Positions 35,783 through 45,551 are shown, numbered from the stretch's first letter. The stretch: 64,000 nt of DNA from Desulfocapsa sp. (GCA_013792135.1 VMSP01000065.1:46912-110911); one strand, 5' to 3'. Made by a program: numbers and translations. Notes: generated by a model from the letters alone, not told the origin.

Positions 35783-36889
35783 ATGACCAGTTCATCCAAA
35801 CAGCAACCCAATTTTGAATTCATTGAGTTAACTAATTTTCATGTCACCGTGTCGCCCCATTTTACTCAGTGGTTAGCCGAGCAACAGATTAGCTTGATGT
35901 TTACAAACACTTTGGGGAACCGGCTCTTTATAATCGGTTTGAAGCCGGATGGGCGATTATGGATATGTGAGCGCCACTTTGACCGCTGTATGGGCCTGGT
36001 GGCGGACAATACCAACCGATTATATATGGTAACCCGTTATCAAATCTGGCGTTTGGAAAATGCTCTGCCACCAGGTCAACTGACCGACACCGGTTACGAT
36101 CGTCTTTATATCCCCCAAATGGCCCACACTACCGGCTCTATCAATATTCACGATATTGCCGTAGATAATGACGGGCAGGTCATCTTTGTGAATACCCGTT
36201 TTGGCTGCCTGGCTACCCTGAGTAAACATGATAACTTTGTGCCGCTGTGGAAACCTCCGTTTTTACCGGAATTAACTCCTGATGATCGCTGCCATCTCAA
36301 TGGCTTAGCTATGCGAGAAGGCAAACCAGCTTATGTAACCAGCTTTAGCCAAACTGCCGACGAATTTGAAGGTTGGCGAAAGGTTAAGGAAAATAGCGGC
36401 ACAGTCACGGATGTGGCTACGAATGAAGTGATTTTGTCTGGTCTTTGTATGCCCCATTGCCCCCGGTTCTACCAGGGGCAATTGTGGCTAACTAACTCCG
36501 GTGCAGGCGAATTCGGCAGGATAGACCTTGCGCGGGGACAGTATGAACCGATAGCCTTTGCACCCGGTTTTCTGCGCGGGTTGGCTTTTCAGGGTGATTT
36601 TGCTATCGTCGGCTCCTCAAGACCGCGCCACGCCGATTTTTTTAACGGTTTGCCCTTGCATAATAAACTGAATAATTATAAACTGAAATCAGTTCGTGGT
36701 CTGTTTATTGTTGACCTTCGCACCGGCGAGGTGGCCCATTGGTTAAATTTAGCCGGCGGGAGCGGCGAAGTTTATGATGTTGTGGCTTTACCACAAGTGC
36801 GCCGCCCTATGGTTCTTGACTTGGGATCTGAGGAGATTCAAACCATGGTAACTGTCGGCCCAGCCGAAACACTTGAACCGGCTCAGTAA
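35783..36889 (+). CDS. TIGR03032 (DUF4915) family protein, second of a tandem pair
   Basis: 368 residues, same layout as its upstream neighbour: FTQWLAEQQISLMFTNTLGN, LFIIGLKPDGRLWI, NTRFGCLATLSK, DDRCHLNGLAMREGKPAYVTS, APGFLRGLAFQGDFAIVGSS. The 65-base gap and same strand suggest one operon created by tandem duplication. Differences cluster in loops and at the C-terminus. Confidence 0.85.
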   Translation: MTSSSKQQPNFEFIELTNFHVTVSPHFTQWLAEQQISLMFTNTLGNRLFIIGLKPDGRLWICERHFDRCMGLVADNTNRLYMVTRYQIWRLENALPPGQLTDTGYDRLYIPQMAHTTGSINIHDIAVDNDGQVIFVNTRFGCLATLSKHDNFVPLWKPPFLPELTPDDRCHLNGLAMREGKPAYVTSFSQTADEFEGWRKVKENSGTVTDVATNEVILSGLCMPHCPRFYQGQLWLTNSGAGEFGRIDLARGQYEPIAFAPGFLRGLAFQGDFAIVGSSRPRHADFFNGLPLHNKLNNYKLKSVRGLFIVDLRTGEVAHWLNLAGGSGEVYDVVALPQVRRPMVLDLGSEEIQTMVTVGPAETLEPAQ

Positions 36890-36990
36890 AAAAAGTGGGG
36901 ATAGCATACGTTATTGGCTGCCATCTACTTTATCTAAGCAGTTGATGAAGGCCTCGATTATAAACATGCAGGATAGGAGGAGTTGATCAA

Positions 36991-38238
36991 ATGAAACATA
37001 AACGCAACCTCGTTAACTGTTTGCCACCTCGGCAGACTCCATTGAACCAAAGTCTGATCACCGGGACTTTGATGTTAGCTCTCGGCCTGCCGTTGGCGTC
37101 GCCTATGGCTGCTGAGAGTCAGGCAAGCGACACCCTTCCGGATTTCTCCGACAGTTTAAACCTTACCACCACTGATGTTGCTGGCGACGGTTTTCTCCTG
37201 CTGACAAACAACCAGATCACTCCCCTTCAAAAGGCAACCAAAAAAGATAAGCCCCGCAAGGACAAAGACGGTTCATACCTGCTTGATGCCCAGGCTGTAG
37301 CCGGTGACGGTATAATATCAGTACCTCTTGCTACCGGCAGCAAGTCGTTGATAGACCAGGGCGGGTTGGAATGGTTTGTTAACACCGATATTACTTTTGC
37401 AACCTCATCATCAGCGAGTGCAGCGGCTTCCGACGCCACCTTCACTCATTCGGTAACAGCCACGACCAGCGCCGGCGGCACAGAAATGGTGGTGCTCGAC
37501 GACGCCTTTGACGGCTATAATACGCTCTGTGTGAGCCTGACCGGTGCTACCGGCCCTTGTACTACCGGCGATCCCGACTATACGATATATAATCAAAATG
37601 GGCCGGCAACCTTTGATGTGAATTGTGACAGCCGCCAGCTTAATTTTGCGGCGCAGACAATCGGCAGCCTGCAAGTGTCTCGCAAGATGTTTGTGCCCAG
37701 TAATGATTCGTTTGCCCGTTGGCTCAATATCTTCACCAATACGGGCAGTACGCCTCAGACCCTTACCGCGGTTACCGCCAACAACCTCGGTTCCGATTCC
37801 AATACAAAGATTGTCAGCAGTTCAGATGGCAACACAACGGCCTCGATAACGGATACCTGGGTCAGCACCTTCCAGAATTACTCCGGCACCACCTCCACTG
37901 ACCCCCGCCTCGGCCATGTTCTGCAAGGCCCTGGAGCGTCGGTGGGATTGGCCAATATCTATTTTACCGATGGTGGTAACAACCCATATTGGGCCTACAC
38001 CTTTACCCTGAAGCCCGGCGAAACCAAAATAATTATGAATTTTGCCACGGGCCAACCCTCCAAAGCCGCTGCCAATGCCAAGGCAGCCGAATTGGTCAGA
38101 TTGCCAGTAAATACACTCCAGTGTATGACACCTGTGGAGAAAACACAGGTAGTCAACTTTAAAAAAACCGGGTTCCCTTGGTATATGCTTACCCCAGTTT
38201 TAGCTTCACCGAACAAGATAACCGGAGGGGGTCAATAA
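36991..38238 (+). CDS. Exported beta-rich protein of unknown function with FPW tail
   Basis: 415 residues behind a GGAGGAG site. A signal peptide is likely (cleavage near SPMAAES, residue 45). The mature part is Thr/Ser/Gly-rich beta sequence with the phrase FARWLNIFTNTGSTPQTLT and WAYTFTLKPGETKIIMNFA, resembling an Ig-like or DUF11-like sandwich. Two cysteine pairs. Near the end it has VVNFKKTGFPWYMLTPVLA, close to the tails of the two exported proteins at 28,211 and 31,080, then a hydrophilic extension. I do not recognise the family. Confidence 0.7.
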   Translation: MKHKRNLVNCLPPRQTPLNQSLITGTLMLALGLPLASPMAAESQASDTLPDFSDSLNLTTTDVAGDGFLLLTNNQITPLQKATKKDKPRKDKDGSYLLDAQAVAGDGIISVPLATGSKSLIDQGGLEWFVNTDITFATSSSASAAASDATFTHSVTATTSAGGTEMVVLDDAFDGYNTLCVSLTGATGPCTTGDPDYTIYNQNGPATFDVNCDSRQLNFAAQTIGSLQVSRKMFVPSNDSFARWLNIFTNTGSTPQTLTAVTANNLGSDSNTKIVSSSDGNTTASITDTWVSTFQNYSGTTSTDPRLGHVLQGPGASVGLANIYFTDGGNNPYWAYTFTLKPGETKIIMNFATGQPSKAAANAKAAELVRLPVNTLQCMTPVEKTQVVNFKKTGFPWYMLTPVLASPNKITGGGQ

Positions 38239-38269
38239 GAGTTTCTTCCTATATTTACTGTTTTGGAAT

Positions 38270-38301
38270 GGGGAGGGCATTATTTGTCCTCCCTTTTTTT
38301 T
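38270..38301 (+). terminator. Intrinsic terminator
   Basis: GGGAGG and CCTCCC form a stem around an 11-base loop, followed directly by eight T residues. It ends transcription of the exported-protein gene. Confidence 0.9.
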
Positions 38302-38357
38302 GTTCTGTTATCTATCAGACGCCACGCAAGAGAACAGTGCTTATTTCATGACAGCAC

Positions 38358-40310
38358 CTAATCCGTCAGCCAGTAGAACTGGTATGGTGGGATCACCAGC
38401 TCTTCCTTGAACATGGCGGGGCGCTCCCCGGAATACAAATCCCTGACCGAACCATAGCGGAAATACCCTTTCCGGCCAACATCCTCGAGGTTCAGGTGCT
38501 GGGGAGCACTGTCAAAGTTCGCCACTACCAGCACTCGGTTGTTCGGCTGGGCAAAGTCAAAACGTGAAAAGACAAAGAGGTGGGGGTTACCCACATCCAG
38601 CAGTTCGCGGTTGTTGAAATCGGCAAAGGCCGCCACTTCTTTGCGGACGGCAATCATCTTTTTGATGGCGGTGAACAAACGGTATTCCACTGTCCCCGGT
38701 GTATTCCGCAATTCCGCCTTTTCCCAGTCCATACGCGGACGGTTTGCCCAGCGACTGTCGTTGGCCTTGGCCGGGTCGTCCAGATAGGTGCGGTCATTGA
38801 GGGTACCGATTGCATCCCCATAATAGAGCAGAGGGATACCACCAAAGGCCATGATCATGCCATGCAGCAGGATGATGGTCTTGATGGCAACATCAATCCG
38901 CTCGGGGTCATCGGCCTGCAGGGCGCTCTCCAGTCCCGCCAGAGATGCAAGCGAGCCGGAAATCCGGGTGTCACCGGTTTTGTCATTGTGGCCGAAGGGC
39001 AGCCCGCGGGCCGGGGAGGCGTCGTAATTTCCGGTAAAATAGTCAACCAGAAACTGACGGTGTGCATAGGGATCATACTCCACCGCCCGGATGTCATTGT
39101 CGTCAAAGCCAAGCCCGATATCATCATGGCAGCGCAGGTAATTGAGCCAGGTGGCGCGATCCAGCTTGTCGGGCAGGCTCTTGACCCCCTGATTCAGCAG
39201 TCTGGCATTTTTGGTTGCCACCGCATCCCAGAGCAAGGCCATGAAGGTGGCGTTGTAGGCGATTTCGCATTCCTTGGCGTTGATGGCGTCTTCGCCGAAA
39301 TACTTGATTATCTCCACCGGGGCGACGATGGCCTCGGCAATGAACAAGACCCCTGGGGCTGTCACCTGACAGCAATCCTTCATCAACTGCAGCAACAAAT
39401 GGGCCTCGCGCTCATTCTGACAGATGCTGCCGATTTTTTTCCACAGAAACGCAACCGCATCGAGGCGCAGGATATCGGTTCCCTGATTGGCCCAGTAGAG
39501 GACAATATCGACCATCTCAATGAAAACAGCCGGGTTGCTATAATTCAGATCCCACTGGTAACTGTTGAAAACAGTCATCACCCACTTGCCCATGGCCTCA
39601 TCCCAGGTGAAATTGCCGGGGGCAGTCTCAGGAAAGATCTCCGGCATGCTGACTTCAAACATATCCGGCACCTCGCGGTTATCGAAAATGTAGTAGTAAT
39701 CCTGATAGCGGCTGTCACCTTCCCGCGCCTGTTGTGCCCATTGATGCTCGTCGGAAGTATGATTGAGCACGACATCGAGAGTCAGCAGGATGTTTCGCTT
39801 GCGCAGTTCGCCTGTCAATTCCTGCAGATCTTCCATCTTGCCGAAATGGCGAGCGATCTGGCGGAAATCACTGATCGCATAGCCCCCGTCGCTGGCACCT
39901 TGTGGGCACTGCATCATCGGCATGAGATGCACCATATTGACGCCGAGCTCAGGAAAATAGTTAACCCGCTGGATCAGGTCAGGGAGGTCACGGGCAAACC
40001 CGTCAGCATAGAGCGCCATGCCCACCCATTCCTGACTGAGGAACCAGTTATGGTTCTTTTCCCGCTCAAGGTCGGACTGGCGCAGATAATCAGGCCGCTG
40101 CACATACTGCCGGGCCATGGTTTCCACCAACGCCTGTATCTGCGACCGGAAATCGTCACGTTTGCCATAAAGGATGGTGAAGAGTGAGTAGATGGGGTAA
40201 AAATTCGCCCCCAACCGGGTATAGAAATAACGCAACTCTTCCCCCTGGATTTCCGGGTCGAGTTCGCTCAGGATGTCGTTCAAAAGGGAATGAGATACTT
40301 GTTCGTACAT
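38358..40310 (-). CDS. ams: Amylosucrase (GH13)
   Basis: 650 residues from the ATG at 40,310, which has AAGGA 8 bases upstream; the longer frame to 40,409 runs into fruK. GH13 residues are present: DVVLNHTSDEH, nucleophile D in DILRLDAVAF, acid/base E in FIAEAIVAP, and LRCHDDIGLGF. The N-terminal helical domain with YFYTRLGANFYPIYSLFTILYG is typical of amylosucrase rather than sucrose phosphorylase. It splits sucrose and transfers glucose to glucan. Last gene of the sucrose operon, so it lets the cell remobilise sucrose. Confidence 0.9.
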   Translation of the reverse strand: MYEQVSHSLLNDILSELDPEIQGEELRYFYTRLGANFYPIYSLFTILYGKRDDFRSQIQALVETMARQYVQRPDYLRQSDLEREKNHNWFLSQEWVGMALYADGFARDLPDLIQRVNYFPELGVNMVHLMPMMQCPQGASDGGYAISDFRQIARHFGKMEDLQELTGELRKRNILLTLDVVLNHTSDEHQWAQQAREGDSRYQDYYYIFDNREVPDMFEVSMPEIFPETAPGNFTWDEAMGKWVMTVFNSYQWDLNYSNPAVFIEMVDIVLYWANQGTDILRLDAVAFLWKKIGSICQNEREAHLLLQLMKDCCQVTAPGVLFIAEAIVAPVEIIKYFGEDAINAKECEIAYNATFMALLWDAVATKNARLLNQGVKSLPDKLDRATWLNYLRCHDDIGLGFDDNDIRAVEYDPYAHRQFLVDYFTGNYDASPARGLPFGHNDKTGDTRISGSLASLAGLESALQADDPERIDVAIKTIILLHGMIMAFGGIPLLYYGDAIGTLNDRTYLDDPAKANDSRWANRPRMDWEKAELRNTPGTVEYRLFTAIKKMIAVRKEVAAFADFNNRELLDVGNPHLFVFSRFDFAQPNNRVLVVANFDSAPQHLNLEDVGRKGYFRYGSVRDLYSGERPAMFKEELVIPPYQFYWLTD

Positions 40311-40320
40311 GAGTTGTCCT

Positions 40321-41232
40321 TTATGTAAGTTGCCACGCTGCAATGAATGTCTGGTAAAAATCACGATCCCGGCTGGTTGCACCCCGCAGGCCGACCACGG
40401 CGGCGGCAAATTGCTGGGCGCAACGCAGGGTCTGTTCCATGGGCCACCCTTTCAGCAGTCCCATAATCAATACACTGCTGAACGCATCACCGGCCCCGAC
40501 GGTATCAACTACCTGCACAGCCTGTTTCGGTCTGACCTGCAGACGTTCCCCCTGTGCCGAGACAGCCAGGGCGCCTGCTTCCCCTTGCGTCACGATCAGC
40601 CAGGCCAGCGGCAGAGAATCAAAGAGATGGTGGATACGGTTCTCGGTGTCGCCGAGCTGCGGGACGATCTTCGCCAACTCGTCCCCATTGATCTTAAGCC
40701 AGTGCACGCCTGTCAGCAGCTGACCGATAGTTTCACGATCCCACCACGGTTCACGCAGATTGATATCGACGAAACTGAGCACTGTGGTCTGCTCTTTCAG
40801 CCATTGCCAGCTTGAACGGGAAACCACCTGCCGCAGGGCAAGACTGCCATGATAGAGTAGGCCATCTGCAGGCAATAGAGGCAGACCCTGGTAACGGATA
40901 TGGTCCCAGGCGCTGTCCGGCACGATGTGATACTGCGGCTCACCCTGATGGAAGCTGACATCCACCACACCCGTGGGATAATGGCTATCGGTTTGCAGGC
41001 CGGACAGATCCATCCCCCACTCCTGCATGGCGGATCGAACCTGCTCGCCCAAGGGATCAGCGCCGACGCTGGAGATGAACAACGGTTCCAGACCGAAGGC
41101 CTGCAGGTGCCAAGCCACATTGAAGGGTGCGCCACCTAGGATAGCGGAACCATCGGGAAAACGGTCAAATAACACTTCACCAAAAATGAGCGGACGAGAA
41201 TCATTGCCTGATGACATCTTACCAATATCCAT
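40321..41232 (-). CDS. fruK: Fructokinase, PfkB family
   Basis: 303 residues. Signatures are FGEVLFDRFPDGSAILGGAP at the start, and the C-terminal VVDTVGAGDAFSSVLIMGL with catalytic D. It would phosphorylate fructose released by amylosucrase. The start lies one base from the spp stop. Same position as fruK in sps-spp-fruK-ams clusters of halotolerant methanotrophs. Confidence 0.9.
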   Translation of the reverse strand: MDIGKMSSGNDSRPLIFGEVLFDRFPDGSAILGGAPFNVAWHLQAFGLEPLFISSVGADPLGEQVRSAMQEWGMDLSGLQTDSHYPTGVVDVSFHQGEPQYHIVPDSAWDHIRYQGLPLLPADGLLYHGSLALRQVVSRSSWQWLKEQTTVLSFVDINLREPWWDRETIGQLLTGVHWLKINGDELAKIVPQLGDTENRIHHLFDSLPLAWLIVTQGEAGALAVSAQGERLQVRPKQAVQVVDTVGAGDAFSSVLIMGLLKGWPMEQTLRCAQQFAAAVVGLRGATSRDRDFYQTFIAAWQLT

Positions 41233-42078
41233 TTATGCACTTTCCAGTTGGGACGCTATTGCAGGGTGGTAATGAGCCAACCCCTCCAGAATACCTGCCG
41301 CATAATTCCCGTTCATACCGTGAAAACCGCCACTGGCCAGGTATAACGCCTGTGTTGTTCCAGCAATGGCCGCCATTTCTTGCGCCTCCAGTTTGATTTC
41401 AGGACTGGCATTGTGCACCAGAATGGCAGGAATCGGGCTGACTAGAACCGGCAGGTCGTTGCCGCTATCGCCGGCAAAGACCGTATTGTTCAGGCCGAAT
41501 CCCTGCTTTTCCATGAGGAACTCAATGGCATGGCGCTTGGTGGCACGGGCTGGCAAGACATCCAGCAGCCCAATGTCGGCAGGTTCATCAATGCTCCAGA
41601 TCAGACTGGCGTGGATACCTTCTGCCCGCAGGCGCCTCTCCATTGCCTCCATCAGCTCCCTGTGGTTGACGCCCAGACTGACATAGTAGCTCAGCTTGTG
41701 GGTGTTCTGCTTTGCCTCTTCCTGTAACCGTAGGTCCGGAATTCCTGCCAGCAGGGTGGCCAGTTCCGCATGGCCGCGCCCTCCCCAGTCGGGACCGATG
41801 TGCGCCTCCCATGCCTCCCAGAGCTGCCAGTTCCAGCCTTCGCAGGCATAGATGGTGGAACCCACATCCCCAAGCACGAAAGCGGGCAGAGGCAGTTCAT
41901 ATTCTTCGACAGCTTCCTTTACCAGTCTTTGATCCCGCCCGGTGACATAGGCCAGCACAATTTCCGGCAAGGACGCCAGCTTATGGAACCATTGACGGGC
42001 CTCGGCTGATTCCGCGTCCACCCCATTGGGGATCAGGGTGCGGTCCAGATCGGTACAGATCAGCAGGCGCTCTCTCAT
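41233..42078 (-). CDS. spp: Sucrose-phosphate phosphatase (HAD)
   Basis: 281 residues. Intact HAD motif I TDLDRTL (nucleophile D9), motif II YVTGRD, and motif III/IV K-H...FAGDSGNDLPVL. HKLSYYVS and GIHASLIW fit the SPP cap. It removes phosphate from sucrose-6-phosphate. Overlaps sps by ATGA. Confidence 0.93.
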   Translation of the reverse strand: MRERLLICTDLDRTLIPNGVDAESAEARQWFHKLASLPEIVLAYVTGRDQRLVKEAVEEYELPLPAFVLGDVGSTIYACEGWNWQLWEAWEAHIGPDWGGRGHAELATLLAGIPDLRLQEEAKQNTHKLSYYVSLGVNHRELMEAMERRLRAEGIHASLIWSIDEPADIGLLDVLPARATKRHAIEFLMEKQGFGLNNTVFAGDSGNDLPVLVSPIPAILVHNASPEIKLEAQEMAAIAGTTQALYLASGGFHGMNGNYAAGILEGLAHYHPAIASQLESA

Positions 42079-44225
42079 GTTGTCACCAGATCACAGCTTT
42101 GAAAGAAGTTGTAATGTTCAATGGCCTCCAGGATCCCTTCGGCACAGGGGCGCGTGGCAAAAAAAATCTTCTCGGCGTTTTCCAGATCCGAAAGCTCTTC
42201 GTAATGACGGTTGGCCACCACGACGGCAAGGGTATTGCCACGCATCATGTCTTCGTCGCTGCCGGAACCGCCGGCGGCCAGAACTCGCTCCAGTGGAATA
42301 TCCCGTTTGTCGGCGACCCAGCGCAATGCCAGCCCTTTAGAGGCACGTACCGGCACGATATCAAGGTATTGTCCGAATGAGAGCACAGCATTCACCGTCT
42401 GGCCCTCCTGATGGAGCAGGCTATTAATCTGCTGCATGTCCGGCGCGGTTTGCGGATCGATATAATAACTCACCTTGAAACGATTCTGTTCGCTCTTGGG
42501 CTGCAGTTTCAGCCCCGGCAGTTCGCTCAGGATGCTGCGGATGATGCGCGGATGCCAGAGATGGTCGATATGCCTCTCCCATGCCGTATCCGGCACCAAA
42601 TCTGGGGCGTAATGGATCTCCGTTCCAAGGCTGGTAACCAGCACATCCGGCATGGGAATCCGCTGTTTCTTCAGGACCTTGATGGCGGAATCCAGCCGCC
42701 GTCCTGTGGCAATGCCGAACAGGACGCATCTGCGGTTAGCCTGCAGGGCTTCGATAAAGCAAGCAAGCGCCTGAGGGTCCCCCAGCAGGTTATGGTCAAG
42801 ACTGGAGAACAGTGCCCGATCATGATGCAGCTGTTGGCGACGTCTGGTGCGTAACGGCGGAGAGGCTTCTGTTCGGGTAATCAGCGGCCTCAACACCTCC
42901 AGATATTTTTCCGTATGCGCCTGCCATGAATAATACTTGCGCACACCCTGCAGTCCATTAGCAACAAATTGTGCCCACTGTTGCGGCTCGGTCAGTACTA
43001 GCAGCAGTTTGGCAATAATATCACCACGGTCCAGCGGGTCGATCAGGTAACCGTTCCGGCAGTTGCCGATGATGTCGGTGGGGCCGCCGTCTTCAGTAGC
43101 GACAATCGGTACCCCGCTGGCAGCCGCCTCGATCAGAGTCAAACCGAAAGGTTCGGTCAGCGCGGGATTGACAAAGACGCCTTTACTCAGGGCTGCAAGA
43201 CGATACAGAATGGACACTTCCGAGGCCTGGTGATGCTTGGGATAAGCCACTTTGCCGTACAGGTCATACTGATCAACGGTCAGCAGGATATCGTTCAGCA
43301 CTTCCTGGGCGCCGACATCCATGTCGCTGATGTCATCACGGTTCCCGGCAACGATGACAAGATTCGCCAGCTGCTGCAGTTCCGGTGATTCCCCATAGGC
43401 GCTGACCAGTTGCACGATATTCTTGCGCGGGTCAGGCCGCGACAGGGCAAGGATCATAGGTTTGGCGGGTTCCTGCAGAAAACGGGAAACCTCGGCGGCA
43501 ATCGTACTTCTGTCTTCGTCGCCTTGAGGGGCATGAAACTGCTGCAAATCCGTACCCGGCGGCACAACACGCATCCGTTCGGGCTGATAGTGGTCGTAGA
43601 GCGCATACTGTTCCGTCACCTCCTGCCGGGTACTGGTGACAACGCGCTCGGCCACACTCAAAGTGGTTTCTTCAGCCTCTATGCGCCGGGTGATATTGTA
43701 ACGGGTCTCCAGGGATGCCTTACTGTGACCCGCAGCCAGGAGCTGACGGCGCTTGCTGCGTCCCAGAGAATGGCCGGTATGAACCAGCGGAATACCTAAC
43801 TGGTGGGAAATTCTGGTGCCCACATAACCTGCATCGGCATAGTGGCTGTGGATGATGGCGGGTTTCCGGATCTGCTGTTTGAAATAGTCAAGGACTGAGT
43901 CGGCGAAGTTATCCAGACAGTCCCACAACTGTTCCTTCGGCAGGTACATCTCCTCACCGCAGTCAATACGGACGATCTGAACATTATCGGCAAGCCTTTC
44001 AACCGACTGGGCGTAATCCGCACTGACAGAAGGATCAACCACCCTCCGGGTCAGAAGGTCAACGTGTCCGACATCGGGATGCGCTCCCAATGCCCGCGCC
44101 AGCTCCACCACATATTTGGTTTGACCGCCGGTATCGGCGTCGCGACCGAGTTCAAGATTTTGACCGCGGATCAGACCGTGGATGCTGATCAGGACAATAT
44201 AAGGTTTATTGTTATCATTTGTCAT
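42075..44225 (-). CDS. sps: Sucrose-phosphate synthase with degenerate phosphatase-like domain
   Basis: 716 residues. Residues about 1-450 are the GT4 glycosyltransferase: SIHGLIRGQNLELGRDADTG, HSHYADAGYVG, EPFGLTLIEAAASGVPIVAT. Residues about 470-710 resemble sucrose-phosphatase, but HAD motif I reads SSLDHNL: the nucleophilic aspartate is replaced, so this domain should be inactive, which fits the separate spp gene. It makes sucrose-6-phosphate from UDP-glucose and fructose-6-phosphate. Confidence 0.93.
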   Translation of the reverse strand: MTNDNNKPYIVLISIHGLIRGQNLELGRDADTGGQTKYVVELARALGAHPDVGHVDLLTRRVVDPSVSADYAQSVERLADNVQIVRIDCGEEMYLPKEQLWDCLDNFADSVLDYFKQQIRKPAIIHSHYADAGYVGTRISHQLGIPLVHTGHSLGRSKRRQLLAAGHSKASLETRYNITRRIEAEETTLSVAERVVTSTRQEVTEQYALYDHYQPERMRVVPPGTDLQQFHAPQGDEDRSTIAAEVSRFLQEPAKPMILALSRPDPRKNIVQLVSAYGESPELQQLANLVIVAGNRDDISDMDVGAQEVLNDILLTVDQYDLYGKVAYPKHHQASEVSILYRLAALSKGVFVNPALTEPFGLTLIEAAASGVPIVATEDGGPTDIIGNCRNGYLIDPLDRGDIIAKLLLVLTEPQQWAQFVANGLQGVRKYYSWQAHTEKYLEVLRPLITRTEASPPLRTRRRQQLHHDRALFSSLDHNLLGDPQALACFIEALQANRRCVLFGIATGRRLDSAIKVLKKQRIPMPDVLVTSLGTEIHYAPDLVPDTAWERHIDHLWHPRIIRSILSELPGLKLQPKSEQNRFKVSYYIDPQTAPDMQQINSLLHQEGQTVNAVLSFGQYLDIVPVRASKGLALRWVADKRDIPLERVLAAGGSGSDEDMMRGNTLAVVVANRHYEELSDLENAEKIFFATRPCAEGILEAIEHYNFFQSCDLVTT

Positions 44226-44260
44226 ATCAACTCCGGAATTGATTATACCTCAAGTACCTT

Positions 44261-45532
44261 TTATTTCTGAGCAGTTATCTGACCATCAGGTGAAATGCTG
44301 CTGAAATGCAGATCATAACCCGACGGGTACTGAAATATCCGCAGACCAAATTCAGGGGCAATTGCCAGGAGATGATCAAAGATATCAGCCTGGATCTCTT
44401 CGTAATTCGCCCAGACCTTGTCAGCACTGAAGACATATATCTCCAGAGGAAGCCCTTGAGGGGTGGGGGCAAGGTGACGCACCAGAAAGGTCAGATCCTG
44501 ATTGATTTTAGGATTATTGTGCAGATACGACTTGACGTAGGCGCGGAACACACCGATATTGGTCTGCCGCCTGCCGCCGAGTTTTTCCGGCTCCGGATGA
44601 TGTGTTCTGTTGTATTCTGCTATTTCTTCTTCTTTTTCTTTAAGATAGTTTTCCAGAAGGGTATATTTTTTGAATTCCTCCAGCATGGTATCGGTACAAA
44701 AATGAATAGAGCTTGTATCGATATAAAGGGCACGCTTTATACGCCTCCCCCCAGATTCAGACATTCCCCGCCAGTTTTTAAAGGCATCATTCACCATCTG
44801 ATGCGTCGGAATGGTGGTGATGGTTTTATCCCAGTTCTGAACCTTCACTGTGTGCAGTGAGATATCTATGACATCTCCATCAGCACCATATTTTTCCATT
44901 TCAATCCAGTCACCAACGTTAATCATATCATTGGCCGTCAGCTGCAGATTAGCCACAAATCCCATGATTGTATCCTTGAAAATAAGAAGGAGGATAGCTG
45001 TCAGACCGCCAAAGACGCTGATAATACCCCATGGGGATTTATTGGTAAGAATCGAGATGATGAAAATGAAAGCAAGGATATACGAAATGATTTTAAAGGC
45101 GTCGAGATAACTCTGAACAGGCCAATCGCCGGCAATCCCGCTTGAATGATAAATTTCCTTGCCTGAACGTAATACGGCACCAAGAATACGGAGACCGGCA
45201 AGGACAAAACAGATAAGCGAGGCCCGGCGCAAAAATTCAGCTGTTCCCGGGAAGTCGGCAAACACCAGATCCGCAGCCGTATGAATCAAAATAAGCGGAA
45301 CCAGTATAACCAGACGTTTAAAAAAAAGATTATGGATGAAGATATCATCCCACTGAAATGTACTTTTGTGGGCAATCGTTTCTAAAATCCCCACGAGATA
45401 CTTCCGCGAGATCCAGTATGCAAATAGGACAGTTATGGCCAGCAGGAACAACAAGACAAACAGATGCGTCATCTGTATCAACGACGGGGGAAAAGCAGAC
45501 TGCCGTAAAATCGTATCAAAACCTTGAAACAT
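44261..45532 (-). CDS. MscS-family mechanosensitive channel
   Basis: 423 residues. Four or five N-terminal membrane helices (about 20-200), the pore region GGLTAILLLIFKDTIMGFVANLQL (glycine/alanine-rich before the beta domain), then NDMINVGDWIEMEKYGADGDVIDISLHTVKVQNWDKTI and a larger C-terminal cytoplasmic domain than MscS, as in YbdG-type channels. It lies 35 bases upstream of sps on the same strand, which joins osmolyte release to osmolyte synthesis. Confidence 0.88.
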   Translation of the reverse strand: MFQGFDTILRQSAFPPSLIQMTHLFVLLFLLAITVLFAYWISRKYLVGILETIAHKSTFQWDDIFIHNLFFKRLVILVPLILIHTAADLVFADFPGTAEFLRRASLICFVLAGLRILGAVLRSGKEIYHSSGIAGDWPVQSYLDAFKIISYILAFIFIISILTNKSPWGIISVFGGLTAILLLIFKDTIMGFVANLQLTANDMINVGDWIEMEKYGADGDVIDISLHTVKVQNWDKTITTIPTHQMVNDAFKNWRGMSESGGRRIKRALYIDTSSIHFCTDTMLEEFKKYTLLENYLKEKEEEIAEYNRTHHPEPEKLGGRRQTNIGVFRAYVKSYLHNNPKINQDLTFLVRHLAPTPQGLPLEIYVFSADKVWANYEEIQADIFDHLLAIAPEFGLRIFQYPSGYDLHFSSISPDGQITAQK

Positions 45533-45551
45533 GAAACCTCATTGTTAATTA

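Noticed and set aside
38580..40187. 535-codon open frame antisense to amylosucrase
   Set aside because: Composition is that of a shadow frame; the opposite strand has all GH13 motifs and the operon context.
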